Origin: Nitrospirota bacterium
GTDB taxonomy: Bacteria > Nitrospirota > Thermodesulfovibrionia > Thermodesulfovibrionales > Dissulfurispiraceae
Direction: 5' to 3'
Length of the DNA stretch: 49,271 bases
Assembly: GCA_021847795.1 (NCBI GenBank)
Contig: JAJZPZ010000008.1
Coordinates: 1 to 49,271 of the forward strand
Position numbers and translations under genes: made by a program. Positions within the stretch are counted from its first letter, which is position 1, and each line of letters starts with the position of its first letter. Below, one piece after another: positions 49,214-49,271 of this stretch. The notes beneath the pieces were generated by a model. The model was not told the DNA's origin, made no database searches, and saw only the letters and a program-made list of their open reading frames with translations.

Positions 49214-49239
49214 CACTCAAGTATCCTGAGTGCTTTTTT
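49214..49239 (+). terminator. possible intrinsic terminator (weak)
   Basis: CACTCA-N7-TGAGTG followed by C and six T on the plus strand. The stem is only 6 bp and no plus-strand gene lies immediately upstream, so the role is unclear. Confidence 0.3.
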
Positions 49240-49271
49240 CTCTGACCGAGTTGTCTGATCATGAAATTCCC

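Noticed and set aside
1-49271. CRISPR arrays, rRNA or tRNA genes, including a tRNA-Sec gene
   Set aside because: No regularly spaced repeats, no rRNA signatures and no cloverleaf with a TTCGA loop were noticed on either strand. This was a visual scan, so a tRNA search program should confirm it.

Overview
The window is 49 kb of bacterial chromosome with about 53 coding genes, no rRNA, tRNA or CRISPR array, and unusually many small inverted-repeat elements and gene remnants. No single gene fixes the lineage. A PEP-CTERM protein with a sigma-54-type promoter, small DsrE-type sulfur proteins, a YeeE/YedE transporter, a UPF0182 protein, a diheme c-type cytochrome and likely selenocysteine use together suggest an anaerobic, sulfur-cycling Gram-negative such as a Nitrospirota or Desulfobacterota member (inference). 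Most genes have strong Shine-Dalgarno sequences, and several have clear TTGACA-type promoters.

Layout. 0.2-5.1 kb: small protein, ABC-F ATPase (possibly leaderless), PEP-CTERM protein, a truncated GAF/HD-GYP gene joined through a palindromic repeat to the tail of a lost Mrr-type nuclease, and a DUF4160/DUF2442 pair. 5.2-9.7 kb: xseA-xseB (exonuclease VII), a CBM9-like protein, a secreted protein and ettA. 9.8-17.1 kb: an inverted-repeat element, a PfpI/DJ-1 protein, a lipoprotein, an HELAH-type membrane protein, UPF0182, and a HAD phosphatase fused to a HerA/DUF87-like ATPase. 17.1-23.4 kb: a DUF1540 gene with an in-frame TGA, YceI, the Prc protease, a riboswitch-like RNA, CBS, ferritin-like and lipoprotein genes, a deleted RAYT element, and a rhodanese gene with two in-frame TGAs. 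23.4-32.8 kb: UvrD-type helicase, two palindromic elements, OsmC, YtxH, membrane proteins, an M20 peptidase, a second inverted-repeat element, a J-domain protein and a CHRD protein. 33-39.3 kb: a thioredoxin/NHL protein, an esterase, a cytochrome, a YgiQ-type radical SAM enzyme and a THUMP methyltransferase. 39.3-49.2 kb: a third inverted-repeat element, a radical SAM/FAD-oxidoreductase pair, YeeE/YedE, a DsrE-DsrH-like-glycosyltransferase operon, rlpA, brnTA and trmJ.

The main result is two short genes that standard gene calling would truncate. The DUF1540 gene (17229-17525) has TGA where the family has a conserved Cys. The rhodanese gene (23087-23428) has TGA at the active-site Cys and again two codons later. 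In both the frame stays open and family-like after the TGA, and a hairpin sits at the distance expected of a bacterial SECIS element. TGA is a normal stop elsewhere in the window. Three TGAs at Cys positions in two unrelated genes make selenocysteine the best explanation. A Sec-containing DUF1540 protein is, as far as I know, not described.

Other items worth attention: a stand-alone c-di-GMP-I-like RNA whose read-through would be antisense to prc; a family of three inverted-repeat elements with a shared core and inner stem but different, still self-complementary, outer arms; and a 38-bp inverted copy of the pfpI 3' end inserted between 35-bp direct repeats in the leader of the DUF1540 gene.
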